A stretch of DNA of 10,428 nucleotides from Jatrophihabitans sp. (GCA_025966255.1 JAOPVG010000584.1:1-10428); one strand, 5' to 3'. Positions 1-7,154 are shown, counted from the first letter of the stretch. The notes: generated by a model not told the origin, from the letters alone. Numbers and translations: made by a program.

Positions 1-1
1 G

Positions 2-862
2 GTCGACCGGCCGGTCGCGCTGGTGACGCCGCAGCCGCGCGCGGCCGCGTTGTACCGGGCCGCCGGCCTGGCCGTGTACGCCGACGAGGCCGCGGCTGTG
101 CGCTCGCTGGCCGGCTACCTCCGCCACCACGGTCTGCGCAAGCGCGCGGCGAACACCGGCGCCCTCGACCTTCGCCGGCCCACCGACGGCCCCACCGCCA
201 CGCTCAACGAGGCCGACAGCCTCGCGGTGCTGAGCGCTCGCGCCGACGTCGTTGACCATGTCCTGGCGGCCGGTCCGGCCGCCGCCGGGCTGGCCTTCGC
301 CTCGTTCGGTGGCGGGCGGGTGGTCGTCAAGGGCTGCACCACCAGCGTCTCGCACAAGTCGGACTACGGTCTCGTCGCGCTCGGCTGCGCGACGGTGGAC
401 GAGACGGCGGCCGCCGGTGCGCGAATCCTCGACGCCATGCAGCAACACGGCTTCGTCGACGACGGCCTGCTCGTCGAACCGATGCTCGACGGCGCGTTCG
501 AGGTACTCGTGGGCGGGCACCGCGACACCAAGCTCGGGGCGATCGTCATGGTCGGCGCCGGCGGCAAGTACGTCGAGGCGGTGCCCGACTTCGCCACCCT
601 GCTGCCGCCGTTCGGCCGGGCCGAGGCGGTGGCCGCGATCGAGAGCCTGCGGATGGCGCCGCTGTTCGCGGGCGTGCGCGGCGAGGCGCCGGTCGACGTC
701 ACGGCCTGGGCCGATCTCGCGGTGGCCGTCGGCGAGCTGATGACCGCCGACGACTCGGTGGTCGAGAGCCTGGACGCCAATCCGGTGCTGCTCGTGCGCG
801 CCGGTCCGGTCACCCGCGCCGTCGTCGCCGACGCCGTGGTCGTGGCGCGGGAGCCACGATGA
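2..862 (+). CDS. ADP-forming acyl-CoA synthetase, C-terminal part (5' end outside window)
   Basis: This is the C-terminal part of an NDP-forming acyl-CoA synthetase, which activates a carboxylic acid to its CoA thioester with ATP, releasing ADP and phosphate. The reading frame is open to the left edge and the first in-window GTG (23) is internal in character. Family members are about 700 residues and only about 286 are here, so the CoA-binding and most of the CoA-ligase domains lie upstream. The visible part starts in the linker before the ATP-grasp domain and then follows the ATP-grasp_5 pattern: a TLNEADSLAVLS entry helix, VVVKG, the signature SHKSDYG (350-370), LLVEPML, RDTKLG, GGKYVEA and a closing LDANPVL (about 770-790). 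The stop overlaps the next start as ATGA, so it belongs to the operon that follows. The acid substrate cannot be told from this portion. The family call is firm; the substrate is unknown. Confidence 0.88.
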   Translation, partial: VDRPVALVTPQPRAAALYRAAGLAVYADEAAAVRSLAGYLRHHGLRKRAANTGALDLRRPTDGPTATLNEADSLAVLSARADVVDHVLAAGPAAAGLAFASFGGGRVVVKGCTTSVSHKSDYGLVALGCATVDETAAAGARILDAMQQHGFVDDGLLVEPMLDGAFEVLVGGHRDTKLGAIVMVGAGGKYVEAVPDFATLLPPFGRAEAVAAIESLRMAPLFAGVRGEAPVDVTAWADLAVAVGELMTADDSVVESLDANPVLLVRAGPVTRAVVADAVVVAREPR

Positions 863-2007
863 GCGGCGTGACCGCGGTGTTGCTCGGCGCCGGCGAGGCG
901 TCCCGGAAGCCGACGCCCGGACGCACGGCCGTCGACCTCGCCGTCGAGGCCAGCCTGGACGCGATCGCCGACGCCGGCATCGAGATCGGCGACATCGACG
1001 GTGTCGTCACCGGGTACTCGCTGGCCGAGCAGCATCTCGACTTCAGCGCCGACCTGGCCGAGAGCCTCGGCATCCGCCCGCAGTGGTCGCAGACGAACTC
1101 TCGCAGCGGCGCCACCGGCGCGTCCATCGTCGTGAGCGCGATCCTGGCCGTGCTCGGCGGCGCGTGCACAACCGCGCTGGCGACCTGGGCCGACAACCGG
1201 GCCTCGGGACCGCCGGCCGACATCGCCGGTGTGCTGGCCTCGCAGCTGAGCGGGTTCGAGGCGGCCAACGGACCGCTGATCGCGACGCAGTACGCCCTGA
1301 TCGCCCGCTCGTACATGGCCCGCTGGAACGCCGGACCCGAGGACCTGGCCGGCGTCGCCGTGCAGTTCCGCCGGCACGCCGCGCTCAACGAGAACGCCAA
1401 GTACCGCACGCCCATCACCGTCGAGGACGTGCTGTCGTCACCGATGGCGTCCTCGCCGCTGCACCTGCTCGAGTGCGCGCTGGTCACCGACTACGGGGGC
1501 GCGGTGGTCGTCACCCGCTCCGACGCGATGCCCCGCACCCCGGACGCGATCCACGTCCTCGGCTTCGGTGAGGCGCTCTCGCACCAGTCGATCCTGCGCA
1601 ACCAGGAGCTGTTCGACACCGGCGTCACCGCGGCCGCACGCTCGTCGCAGCTGGCCTACGAGATGGCCGGCATGACCGCGCGCGACCTCACGATGGCCCA
1701 GATCTACGACTGCTTCACCATCACCGTGCTGATGCTGATGGAGGACTTCGGGCTGTGCGGGCGCGGCGAGGCCGGCGCCGCGGTGCGCAACGGCCTGCTG
1801 GACCGCGACGGCAGGCTGCCCAGCAACACCAACGGCGGCATGCTCTCGTGCGCGTCGGGCGGGATCCTGCACGTCACCGAGGCCGTGCGGCAGATGCGCG
1901 GGACCGCCGGCGCACACCAGCTGGCGACGTTGCCGGAAACGGCGTTGGTGCACGGCAACGGCGGCATTCTCGGCGCGCAGACCACGATGCTGTTCGGCCG
2001 GAGGTGA
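859..2007 (+). CDS. Thiolase-like (SCP-x/Ltp2-type) lipid-transfer protein, non-thiolytic
   Basis: A 382-residue thiolase-fold protein of the SCP-x/lipid-transfer group. The start ATG overlaps the previous stop (ATGA) and has GGGAG five bases upstream. The family pattern is clear: an N-terminal GRTAVDLAVEASLDAI helix, a nucleophile-elbow region TNSRSGATG (79-87), IYDCFTI (from Y283), the NTNGGML block and a closing HGNGG (365-369). The position where thiolases carry the acyl-accepting Cys is occupied by a Ser/Arg/Ser stretch, and the usual GHP histidine after the GG block is missing (SCASGG instead), so ordinary thiolysis is unlikely. Known relatives of this kind, such as Ltp2, act as retro-aldolases on hydroxyacyl-CoAs and need a DUF35 partner; such a partner is the next gene. 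A thiolase-fold C-acyltransferase, as in PhlC-like systems, is another possibility. Fold assignment is strong; reaction is inferred. Confidence 0.87.
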   Translation: MSGVTAVLLGAGEASRKPTPGRTAVDLAVEASLDAIADAGIEIGDIDGVVTGYSLAEQHLDFSADLAESLGIRPQWSQTNSRSGATGASIVVSAILAVLGGACTTALATWADNRASGPPADIAGVLASQLSGFEAANGPLIATQYALIARSYMARWNAGPEDLAGVAVQFRRHAALNENAKYRTPITVEDVLSSPMASSPLHLLECALVTDYGGAVVVTRSDAMPRTPDAIHVLGFGEALSHQSILRNQELFDTGVTAAARSSQLAYEMAGMTARDLTMAQIYDCFTITVLMLMEDFGLCGRGEAGAAVRNGLLDRDGRLPSNTNGGMLSCASGGILHVTEAVRQMRGTAGAHQLATLPETALVHGNGGILGAQTTMLFGRR

Positions 2008-2011
2008 CGCG

Positions 2012-2392
2012 ATGAACGAGGCGGCGGCGCAACTGTGGGCAGAGTGGTCGGCTGGCCGGTTGTGCCTGCAGCAGTGCACCGCCTGCGGACGGTCCCAGCA
2101 ACCGCCCGGGCCGGTCTGCTCGTGGTGCCACTCGACGTCGCTGACCCTGGCCGACATCGACGGGTCGGCCGAGCTCGTCTCGTGGTCGACCGTGCACCGG
2201 GCCCCGACGAAGGCCTTCGCCGACCAGGTGCCGTACACGCTGGCGCTGGTCCGCGTGCCGGACGGAGCGCTGCTGGAGGTGCGGGTGGCTGGCGACGAGG
2301 GCGCCGAGTCGTGGAAGGCGGGGATGCCGGTCGTCCTCGCGCTCGGCACCGTTGTCGACCGGGCCCTGCCGACCGGTCGCGTCGCCGGTTGA
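2012..2392 (+). CDS. DUF35 zinc-ribbon/OB-fold protein, partner of the thiolase-like protein
   Basis: A 126-residue protein of the DUF35 (Zn-ribbon plus OB-fold, acyl-CoA-associated) family. The N-terminal helix (EAAAQLWAEWSAGRL) is followed by a rubredoxin-like zinc ribbon with CTAC at 22-25 and CSWC at 36-39, giving four Cys ligands. A C-terminal OB-fold then runs from about residue 48 (SAELVSWSTVH, PYTLALVRVPDGALLEVRV). Length is normal for the family. The start has a strong GGAGGTG (2000-2006) that overlaps the end of the preceding gene, leaving a four-base gap. Proteins of this family bind directly to thiolase-like partners, as ChsH2 does with Ltp2 and PhlB with PhlA/C, and support their acyl-CoA chemistry. 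The adjacent gene order here fits that pairing closely. A 35-base gap follows before the ligase gene. Confidence 0.9.
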   Translation: MNEAAAQLWAEWSAGRLCLQQCTACGRSQQPPGPVCSWCHSTSLTLADIDGSAELVSWSTVHRAPTKAFADQVPYTLALVRVPDGALLEVRVAGDEGAESWKAGMPVVLALGTVVDRALPTGRVAG

Positions 2393-2412
2393 GGCCCGCC
2401 GCAGTCGAGGGC

Positions 2413-2421
2413 CAGGAGAGG
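2413..2421 (+). promoter_or_regulatory. Ribosome binding site fixing the acyl-CoA ligase start
   Basis: The purine run AGGAGAGGA begins at 2413 and lies six bases before ATG 2428. The same frame stays open back to 2035, but that stretch overlaps the zinc-ribbon gene and encodes Arg/Gly-rich shadow sequence. The binding site and the onset of family-like protein both favour 2428. Confidence 0.75.
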
Positions 2422-2427
2422 AAGCCG

Positions 2428-4101
2428 ATGAGCACGAGTTCCGCGGACCGACCCTGGTACGAGCTGTACCCGCCCGGCGTCGAGCACGACCTGCAGGCGC
2501 CCGACGAGTCGGTGCTCGAATTGTTCCTGCACACCGTCGACGCCGACCCCACCGCCCCGGCGGCCCATTACTTCGGCCGGACGATCTCGCGCGGCGAGCT
2601 CGCCGATCTGGCGCAGCGCCTCGCCGCGGTGCTGCGGGCCGAGGGCATCGAGCGCGGTGACCGGGTTGCCGTGTCGCTGCAGAACACGCCGGTGTTCGCC
2701 GCCGCGCTGCTCGCCGTGTGGGGCGTGGGTGGTGCGGTGGTGCCGATCAACCCGATGCTGCGCCCGGACGAGCTCACCCCAATGCTCGCCGACAGCGGTG
2801 CGCGGGTGGTCATCGCGCACCCGGCCATGCGCGAGGTCCTCACGGCGGTGCAGGAACGGCTCGAAGCCCCGCTGGCCACCCTCTGGTCCGATCCGGCGGA
2901 TCTGGCGGGGGACATGCCGCTGCCGTTCCCGGCCAACGTCGCGGTGCCGGACGCGGACCGGGCCGTGCTCGCGGCCTGCGAGCAGGCGAGCCCAGGGAAC
3001 TTGTTCCGGCCCGAGCAGAGCGACATCGCCTTGATCACCTACACGTCCGGCACGACCGGCCCGTCCAAGGGCGCGATGAGCACCCACGCCAACCTGGCCT
3101 TCCAGGTGCCCAACGGCGCGCAGTGGTGCGGCTGCGACGACACGACGTCGGTGCTCACGGTCGCGCCGCTGTTCCACATCACCGGCCTCGGGCTGCACGC
3201 GGCGCTCGCCCTCGGCAGCGGCTACCCGATGGTGCTGACGTACCGCTTCGAGCCGAAGACGGTGCTCGATCTCATCGACCGCTACGAGCCGACGCTGGCC
3301 ATCGGCGCGATCACCGCATTCATCGCCCTGCTCGAGGCGCGTCCGGACAGCGGGAAGACGCTCGCGTTGCTGAAGACCCTCTACAGCGGCGGGGCGCCGG
3401 TGCCGTCCGAGGTCGTCGAGCGGTTCCAGCGGGCGAGCTCGCGCTACATCCACAACATCTACGGCCTGACCGAGACGACGTCCGCGTGCATCGGCGTCCC
3501 CCTCGGGGCCGACGCCCCGATCGAGAAGCGGTCGGGAGCACTGTCGGTGGGGGTGCCGATGGGCGGGGCGACCGTGACGATCGTCGACGACGGCGGCAAC
3601 CGTGTGCCGGCCGGCGACGAGGGCGAGATCGTGGTGTCCGGCCCGCAGGTCGACGCCGGGTACTGGAACAAGCCGGAGGAGACGGCGAAGGCGTTCCAGG
3701 CCGACGGGGTCCACACCGGCGACATCGGTGTCATGGACGAGCAGGGCTGGGTCTACGTCGTCGACCGCAAGAAGGACCTCGTCGTGGTCAGCGGCTACAA
3801 GGTGTGGCCCCGCGACGTCGAGGACGTCCTCTACCGCCATCCGGCGGTGAAGGAGGCCGCCGTCATCGGCCGTCCGGACAGCTACCGCGGCGAGACCCTG
3901 CACGCCTACGTCTCGGTGCGCGCCGACACGGCCGTCACCGCGGACGAGTTGAAGGCGCTGTGCCGCGAGCACCTGTCCGCCTACAAGGTGCCGACCGAGT
4001 TCTTCTTCGTCGACGAGATCCCGAAGACCCCGACCGGCAAGATCCTGCGCCGCACGCTGCGCGACGCCGACCCGCCCACGGAAGAAGAGAGCGCATCATG
4101 A
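2428..4101 (+). CDS. AMP-forming acyl-CoA synthetase/ligase (class I adenylate-forming)
   Basis: A 557-residue ANL-superfamily ligase that adenylates a carboxylic acid and transfers it to CoA. The core motifs are all present: the P-loop YTSGTTGPSKG (205-215), APLFHITGLG, the A5 motif YGLTETT (from 345), HTGD with the ribose-binding Asp (429-432), the hinge DRKKDLVVVSGYKVWP (A8, about 446-461) and the C-terminal PKTPTGKILRR with catalytic Lys538. Length is typical. The SGYKVWPRDVE and YRGETLHAYV sequences resemble actinobacterial fatty or long-chain acyl-CoA ligases more than aryl-CoA ligases, but the side-chain pocket was not modelled, so the substrate stays open. The stop overlaps the next start (ATGA). 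The operon thus has a second acid-activating enzyme besides the ADP-forming synthetase, which suggests two acids, or one acid at two stages. Confidence 0.93.
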   Translation: MSTSSADRPWYELYPPGVEHDLQAPDESVLELFLHTVDADPTAPAAHYFGRTISRGELADLAQRLAAVLRAEGIERGDRVAVSLQNTPVFAAALLAVWGVGGAVVPINPMLRPDELTPMLADSGARVVIAHPAMREVLTAVQERLEAPLATLWSDPADLAGDMPLPFPANVAVPDADRAVLAACEQASPGNLFRPEQSDIALITYTSGTTGPSKGAMSTHANLAFQVPNGAQWCGCDDTTSVLTVAPLFHITGLGLHAALALGSGYPMVLTYRFEPKTVLDLIDRYEPTLAIGAITAFIALLEARPDSGKTLALLKTLYSGGAPVPSEVVERFQRASSRYIHNIYGLTETTSACIGVPLGADAPIEKRSGALSVGVPMGGATVTIVDDGGNRVPAGDEGEIVVSGPQVDAGYWNKPEETAKAFQADGVHTGDIGVMDEQGWVYVVDRKKDLVVVSGYKVWPRDVEDVLYRHPAVKEAAVIGRPDSYRGETLHAYVSVRADTAVTADELKALCREHLSAYKVPTEFFFVDEIPKTPTGKILRRTLRDADPPTEEESAS

Positions 4102-4952
4102 CCACGCCCGACAAAGGCCCGCCCCCCGACCTGGACGCACTGCACCGGCACGCGTACGCGCTGCGCCGCACGATGCTGCAGATGGCGGCCGGCAAGGGTG
4201 AGGGTTACATCGCGCAGGGCCTGGGCTTCGCCGACTGCCTGGCCGCGCTCTACTTCGGCGAGCTGCGCCACGACCCGGCCCGGCCCGACGACCCCGACCG
4301 CGACCGGTTCCTGCTCTCGACCGGGCATTACTCGATTGCCATGTACGCGGCGCTGGCCGAGGCCGGGTACCTCGACCGGGACGAGTTGCCGACCTACGCA
4401 TTGAACGGGTCGCGGCTGCCGATGAGCACCTTCGACGACCTACCCGGGATAGAGGTTGTCGGCGGATCGCTGGGGCAGGGGCTGGGGCAGGCGGTCGGGA
4501 TGGCGCTCGGGCTGCGACTGGACGGCAGCCCGGCCCGCGTCTTCTGCGAGTTCTCCGACGGCGAGTTGGACGAGGGCTCGACCTGGGAGGCGCTGATGTC
4601 CGGCGCCACCTTCGACTGCGACAACCTCGTCGCGCTCGTCGACTGCAACGGCATCCAGGCTGACGGGCCGGTGACGGTCCGCATCGAACCGGTCGCCGAC
4701 AAGCTGGCCGCGTTCGGCTGGGACACCGTCGAGGTGAACGGCAACGATCTCGGTGAACTGACCGCGGCGCTGGCCGGGGCCCGTGCGCCCGACGGCCGGC
4801 CCAAGGCGATCGTCATGCGCACCACGCCGGGCTACGGCGTGCCCACGGTGATGGCCCGCGAACGCGCGCACTTCGTCCGCATCGCCGACGGCGAATGGGA
4901 CGGCCTGCTCCGCGAACTCGACGAGCACTACGGAGTGGTTGCCCATGTCTAG
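4098..4952 (+). CDS. Transketolase-like N-terminal subunit (thiamine-diphosphate binding half)
   Basis: A 284-residue protein matching the N-terminal subunit of split transketolases, whose two halves assemble into a thiamine-diphosphate enzyme that moves a two-carbon ketol unit. Visible are DRDRFLLSTGH (His77, equivalent to the conserved His69 of yeast enzyme), GIEVVGGSLGQGLGQAVGMAL (117-137) and the cofactor motif SDGELDEG through Asn184 with the normal 28-residue spacing after the DG pair. Three deviations stand out. The first Gly of GDG is Ser153. The N-terminal GHIG/GHPG motif is replaced by GKGEGY, removing the equivalent of yeast His30. The GHP motif, yeast His103, is replaced by a segment around MSTFDDL (109-115). 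These are substrate-side residues, so specificity is probably altered. It overlaps the ligase gene by four bases and the C-terminal subunit gene by eight. Confidence 0.9.
   Translation: MTTPDKGPPPDLDALHRHAYALRRTMLQMAAGKGEGYIAQGLGFADCLAALYFGELRHDPARPDDPDRDRFLLSTGHYSIAMYAALAEAGYLDRDELPTYALNGSRLPMSTFDDLPGIEVVGGSLGQGLGQAVGMALGLRLDGSPARVFCEFSDGELDEGSTWEALMSGATFDCDNLVALVDCNGIQADGPVTVRIEPVADKLAAFGWDTVEVNGNDLGELTAALAGARAPDGRPKAIVMRTTPGYGVPTVMARERAHFVRIADGEWDGLLRELDEHYGVVAHV
4932..4935 (+). promoter_or_regulatory. GGAG ribosome binding site for the transketolase C-terminal subunit
   Basis: GGAG sits nine bases before ATG 4945. It is only three bases before the alternative in-frame TTG at 4939, so ATG 4945 is the better start even though the coding frame overlaps the upstream gene by eight bases. 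Confidence 0.55.
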
Positions 4953-5937
4953 TACCGCACCCGTCGCCGGCCGCACGCGCGGCATGGGCGAGCTCATCGA
5001 CGTCCCCGACAAGACCACCGTGCTGGCGCCGTTCGGCACTACCTTGGCCGAGCTCGGCCGCGAACGGCCCGAGATCGTCGGGCTCACCGCCGACATGGGC
5101 CGCTACAGCGACATCCTGCCGTTCCGCGATGCCTTCCCCGACCGCTTCTTCAACGTCGGGATGGCCGAGCAGAACCTGATCTCCATGTCGGCCGGTCTCG
5201 CGAAGGTCGGCAAGATCGCGTACTGCACGACGTACTCGGTGTTCGTCACCCGCCGCGCCTACGACTTCGTCGCGATCGCCTGCGCTCACTCGAAGGCGAA
5301 CGTGAAGATCTTCGCTGGCATGCCCGGTCTGGTGAACGGCTACGGCGCCACCCATCAGGCGACCGAGGACCTCAACATGATGCGGGGGATCGCCGACCTC
5401 ACCGTCATCGATCCGTGTGACGCCACCGAACTGCAGCAGGTGGTTCGGGCCGTCGCCGACATCCCCGGCACCGTCTACGTGCGGCTGCCGCGCGGACGCG
5501 TGCCCGTCGATCTCGATCCGGACAGCTACCGGTTCGAGGTCGGCCAGGCCAAGCAACTGCGGTGGGGCGGGACGACGGGGATCATCTCGACCGGCTACAT
5601 GACCGCCCGTGCCCTCGACGCGCTGAGCGTGGTCGCCGACCGGGGGATCGAGGCCGGGGTGCTGCACGTGCCCACGATCAAGCCGTTCGACGTCGCCTCG
5701 GTACTCGAGTTCGCTCGGGGCTACGAGCGCATCGTCGTGGCCGAGAACCACAAGACGACGGGCGGGCTGGCAACCCTGGTCATCGAGACGCTGTTTGACG
5801 CGGGCCTGCTCCGTCCGGTGGAACGGATTGGGCTGGCCGACTCGTTCTTCGAGTGCGGATCGCAGGAATACCTCGAGGCGAAGTACGGCGTCGACCTCGG
5901 GCGCTTCGTCGAGGTGCTGACGTCGAGCCGGACGTGA
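4945..5937 (+). CDS. Transketolase-like C-terminal subunit
   Basis: A 330-residue partner of the preceding subunit, containing the pyrimidine-binding domain (about 24-190) and the transketolase C-terminal domain (about 200-320). The catalytic Glu that activates thiamine diphosphate is Glu75 in FFNVGMAEQN. GATHQATED (134-142) supplies His137, equivalent to yeast His481, and YVRLPRG is present. The Asp of the usual DGxTHQ motif (yeast Asp477, which reads donor stereochemistry) is Tyr133. The histidine that holds the donor phosphate (yeast His469) aligns with Gly125, and the conserved N-terminal TR motif (yeast Arg359) is not seen in KTTVLAPFG. Cofactor use should be intact but phosphosugar binding looks lost. 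Pyruvate dehydrogenase E1-beta or DXS-type proteins share the fold, but gene size, pairing and motifs fit split transketolase best. The stop overlaps the next start (GTGA). Confidence 0.89.
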   Translation: MSSTAPVAGRTRGMGELIDVPDKTTVLAPFGTTLAELGRERPEIVGLTADMGRYSDILPFRDAFPDRFFNVGMAEQNLISMSAGLAKVGKIAYCTTYSVFVTRRAYDFVAIACAHSKANVKIFAGMPGLVNGYGATHQATEDLNMMRGIADLTVIDPCDATELQQVVRAVADIPGTVYVRLPRGRVPVDLDPDSYRFEVGQAKQLRWGGTTGIISTGYMTARALDALSVVADRGIEAGVLHVPTIKPFDVASVLEFARGYERIVVAENHKTTGGLATLVIETLFDAGLLRPVERIGLADSFFECGSQEYLEAKYGVDLGRFVEVLTSSRT

Positions 5938-7028
5938 GCGCAGCGGCGCGGGTCTTCGCCGGGCCGCTCCGCTACGTCCAGGGTCCCGGCGTGCTGGACC
6001 GGCTGGGTGAACTGCTGGCGCCGTTCGGCGCGCGCCCGTTCGTGGTCACCGATCCCGTCGTCCGCTCGATGCTCGGGTCGCGGCTCGAGCAGTCGCTGGC
6101 CGCGGCCGGGTTGAAGCCGGTGTTCGGAACGCTGGACGGCGAGATCACCTACGCCGCGGTCGAGGTGTTGCTCGGCGTGCTGGACGGCGAGGTGGCCGAC
6201 GTCGTCGTGGGCGTCGGGGGCGGCAAGGCGCTGGACGCGGCCAAGGCGGTCGCGCTGCGGACCGGGCTGCCCGTCGTGACCGTCCCGTCGATCGCCTCCA
6301 ACGACAGCCCGGCCAGCGGCGCGGTCGCGATGTACGACGAGGCGCACGTGATGATCTCGGTCGACCGGCTGCCGCGGCACCCCGCGATCGTCCTTGTCGA
6401 CACCGAGTTGATCGCCCGCGCCCCGGCGGACTTCCTGCGGGCCGGCATCGGCGACGCGATCTCGAAGAAGTTCGAGGCCGACGGGTGCTGGGCCGGCACC
6501 GGCGCGATCCCGGTCGGTGGCCGCCCGTTACGCACTGGCCGGGCGATCGCCGATGCCTGCTACCGCACGATCCGCGCGCACGGCGTCGCGGCTCTGGAAG
6601 CCTGCGCGCAGGATCGCGTCACCGACGACCTCGAGGCGGTGGTCGAGGCGGTCATCCTGATGAGCGGCCTCGGCTTCGAGAACGGCGGCCTGTCGCTGGC
6701 GCACGCGCTTACCCGCGGGCTGGTCCGGGCGCGGGGTGCGGCGACGGCGGCGCACGGCCGGCACGTGGCGTGGGGACTGCTCGTGCAGCTCGCCGCCGAG
6801 GGCCGTCCGGACGACGAGCTGCTCGACCTCATCCGTTTCCTGCACTCCCTGGACCTGCCCACGAACCTGGGCGAGCTGGGGATGGCCAACCCGACCTCCG
6901 TCGAGATCGAGGCCATCGGTGAGCTGACCATGACCGCGCCGCACGTGCTCAACCTGGCTGTCCCGATCGACGCCGCTTCGGTGGCGGCGGCGATCGACCG
7001 CGTCGAGACGCTGGCCGCCCGCCGCTGA
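5934..7028 (+). CDS. Glycerol-dehydrogenase-like metal-dependent alcohol dehydrogenase
   Basis: A 364-residue member of the iron-containing alcohol dehydrogenase superfamily, closest in pattern to GldA, which interconverts glycerol and dihydroxyacetone with NAD. GTG 5934 is chosen because it overlaps the previous stop (GTGA) and gives the family-like beginning with FAGPLRYVQGPGVL; the frame is open further left but only as shadow sequence. The NAD-binding GVGGGKALDAAKA (93-105) is followed by IASNDSPAS (120-128), equivalent to the IASTDAPTS segment of GldA. Metal ligands are Asp174 (GIGDAIS), His257 (SLAHALTRG) and His274 (AAHGRH). Length matches GldA. It is the last gene of the operon and ends 42 bases before a large palindrome. 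The likely job is oxidation of a vicinal diol or reduction of a hydroxyketone made or used by the transketolase pair. The true substrate is unknown. Confidence 0.88.
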   Translation: MSAAARVFAGPLRYVQGPGVLDRLGELLAPFGARPFVVTDPVVRSMLGSRLEQSLAAAGLKPVFGTLDGEITYAAVEVLLGVLDGEVADVVVGVGGGKALDAAKAVALRTGLPVVTVPSIASNDSPASGAVAMYDEAHVMISVDRLPRHPAIVLVDTELIARAPADFLRAGIGDAISKKFEADGCWAGTGAIPVGGRPLRTGRAIADACYRTIRAHGVAALEACAQDRVTDDLEAVVEAVILMSGLGFENGGLSLAHALTRGLVRARGAATAAHGRHVAWGLLVQLAAEGRPDDELLDLIRFLHSLDLPTNLGELGMANPTSVEIEAIGELTMTAPHVLNLAVPIDAASVAAAIDRVETLAARR

Positions 7029-7070
7029 AGCTCAGGCTTGCGTTTCGTGCCGCCGAGATGACGACGGATG

Positions 7071-7114
7071 CCTTTCCGGATCTGTCCTACAGCTGTAGTA
7101 CAAATCCGGAAAGG
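7071..7114. terminator. 44-bp near-perfect palindrome, candidate bidirectional terminator
   Basis: The arms CCTTTCCGGAT (7071-7081) and ATCCGGAAAGG (7104-7114) are perfect inverted copies. The centre CTACAGCTGTAG (7087-7098) is a second perfect palindrome on the same axis, and TGT/ACA between them also pair. Only the pairs 7082/7103 and 7086/7099 fail, so 20 of 22 positions match. The axis (7092.5) lies within about one base of the midpoint between the two convergent stop codons. In the minus-strand transcript one of the two mismatches becomes a G-U pair. No T-tract follows on either side, so it would not be a classical U-tailed terminator. It could instead be a copy of a dispersed palindromic repeat. 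Confidence 0.6.
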
Positions 7115-7126
7115 GCCCCTCCCACT

Positions 7127-7139
7127 CGGGCGCCGCCCG
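7127..7139. repeat. Small GC hairpin beyond the BVMO stop
   Basis: CGGGC (7127-7131) and GCCCG (7135-7139) pair around a three-base loop. On the minus strand this lies 15 bases after the monooxygenase stop and just before the larger palindrome. It may add to transcript termination, but a hairpin this short is common in GC-rich DNA. Confidence 0.3.
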
Positions 7140-7154
7140 GCCCAGCAGATCGCG

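Noticed and set aside
2035..2427. N-terminal extension of the AMP-forming ligase
   Set aside because: It overlaps the DUF35 gene entirely in another frame, has no domain features, and a good ribosome binding site precedes ATG 2428.
1438..3972. Open frame of more than 800 codons on the minus strand
   Set aside because: It lies antisense to the thiolase-like, DUF35 and CoA-ligase genes and its protein is rich in Arg, His, Asp and Val with no family motifs. It is a GC-rich shadow frame.
5853..5933. Upstream in-frame start for the alcohol dehydrogenase
   Set aside because: The added residues are Arg-rich shadow of the transketolase gene. GTG 5934 overlaps the stop and gives the normal family N-terminus.
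4098..5937. Pyruvate/2-oxoacid dehydrogenase E1 alpha/beta pair
   Set aside because: Motif order (GSLGQGL, DGELDEG, GMAEQN, GATHQATED) and subunit sizes fit split transketolase; no E2 or lipoyl gene is nearby.
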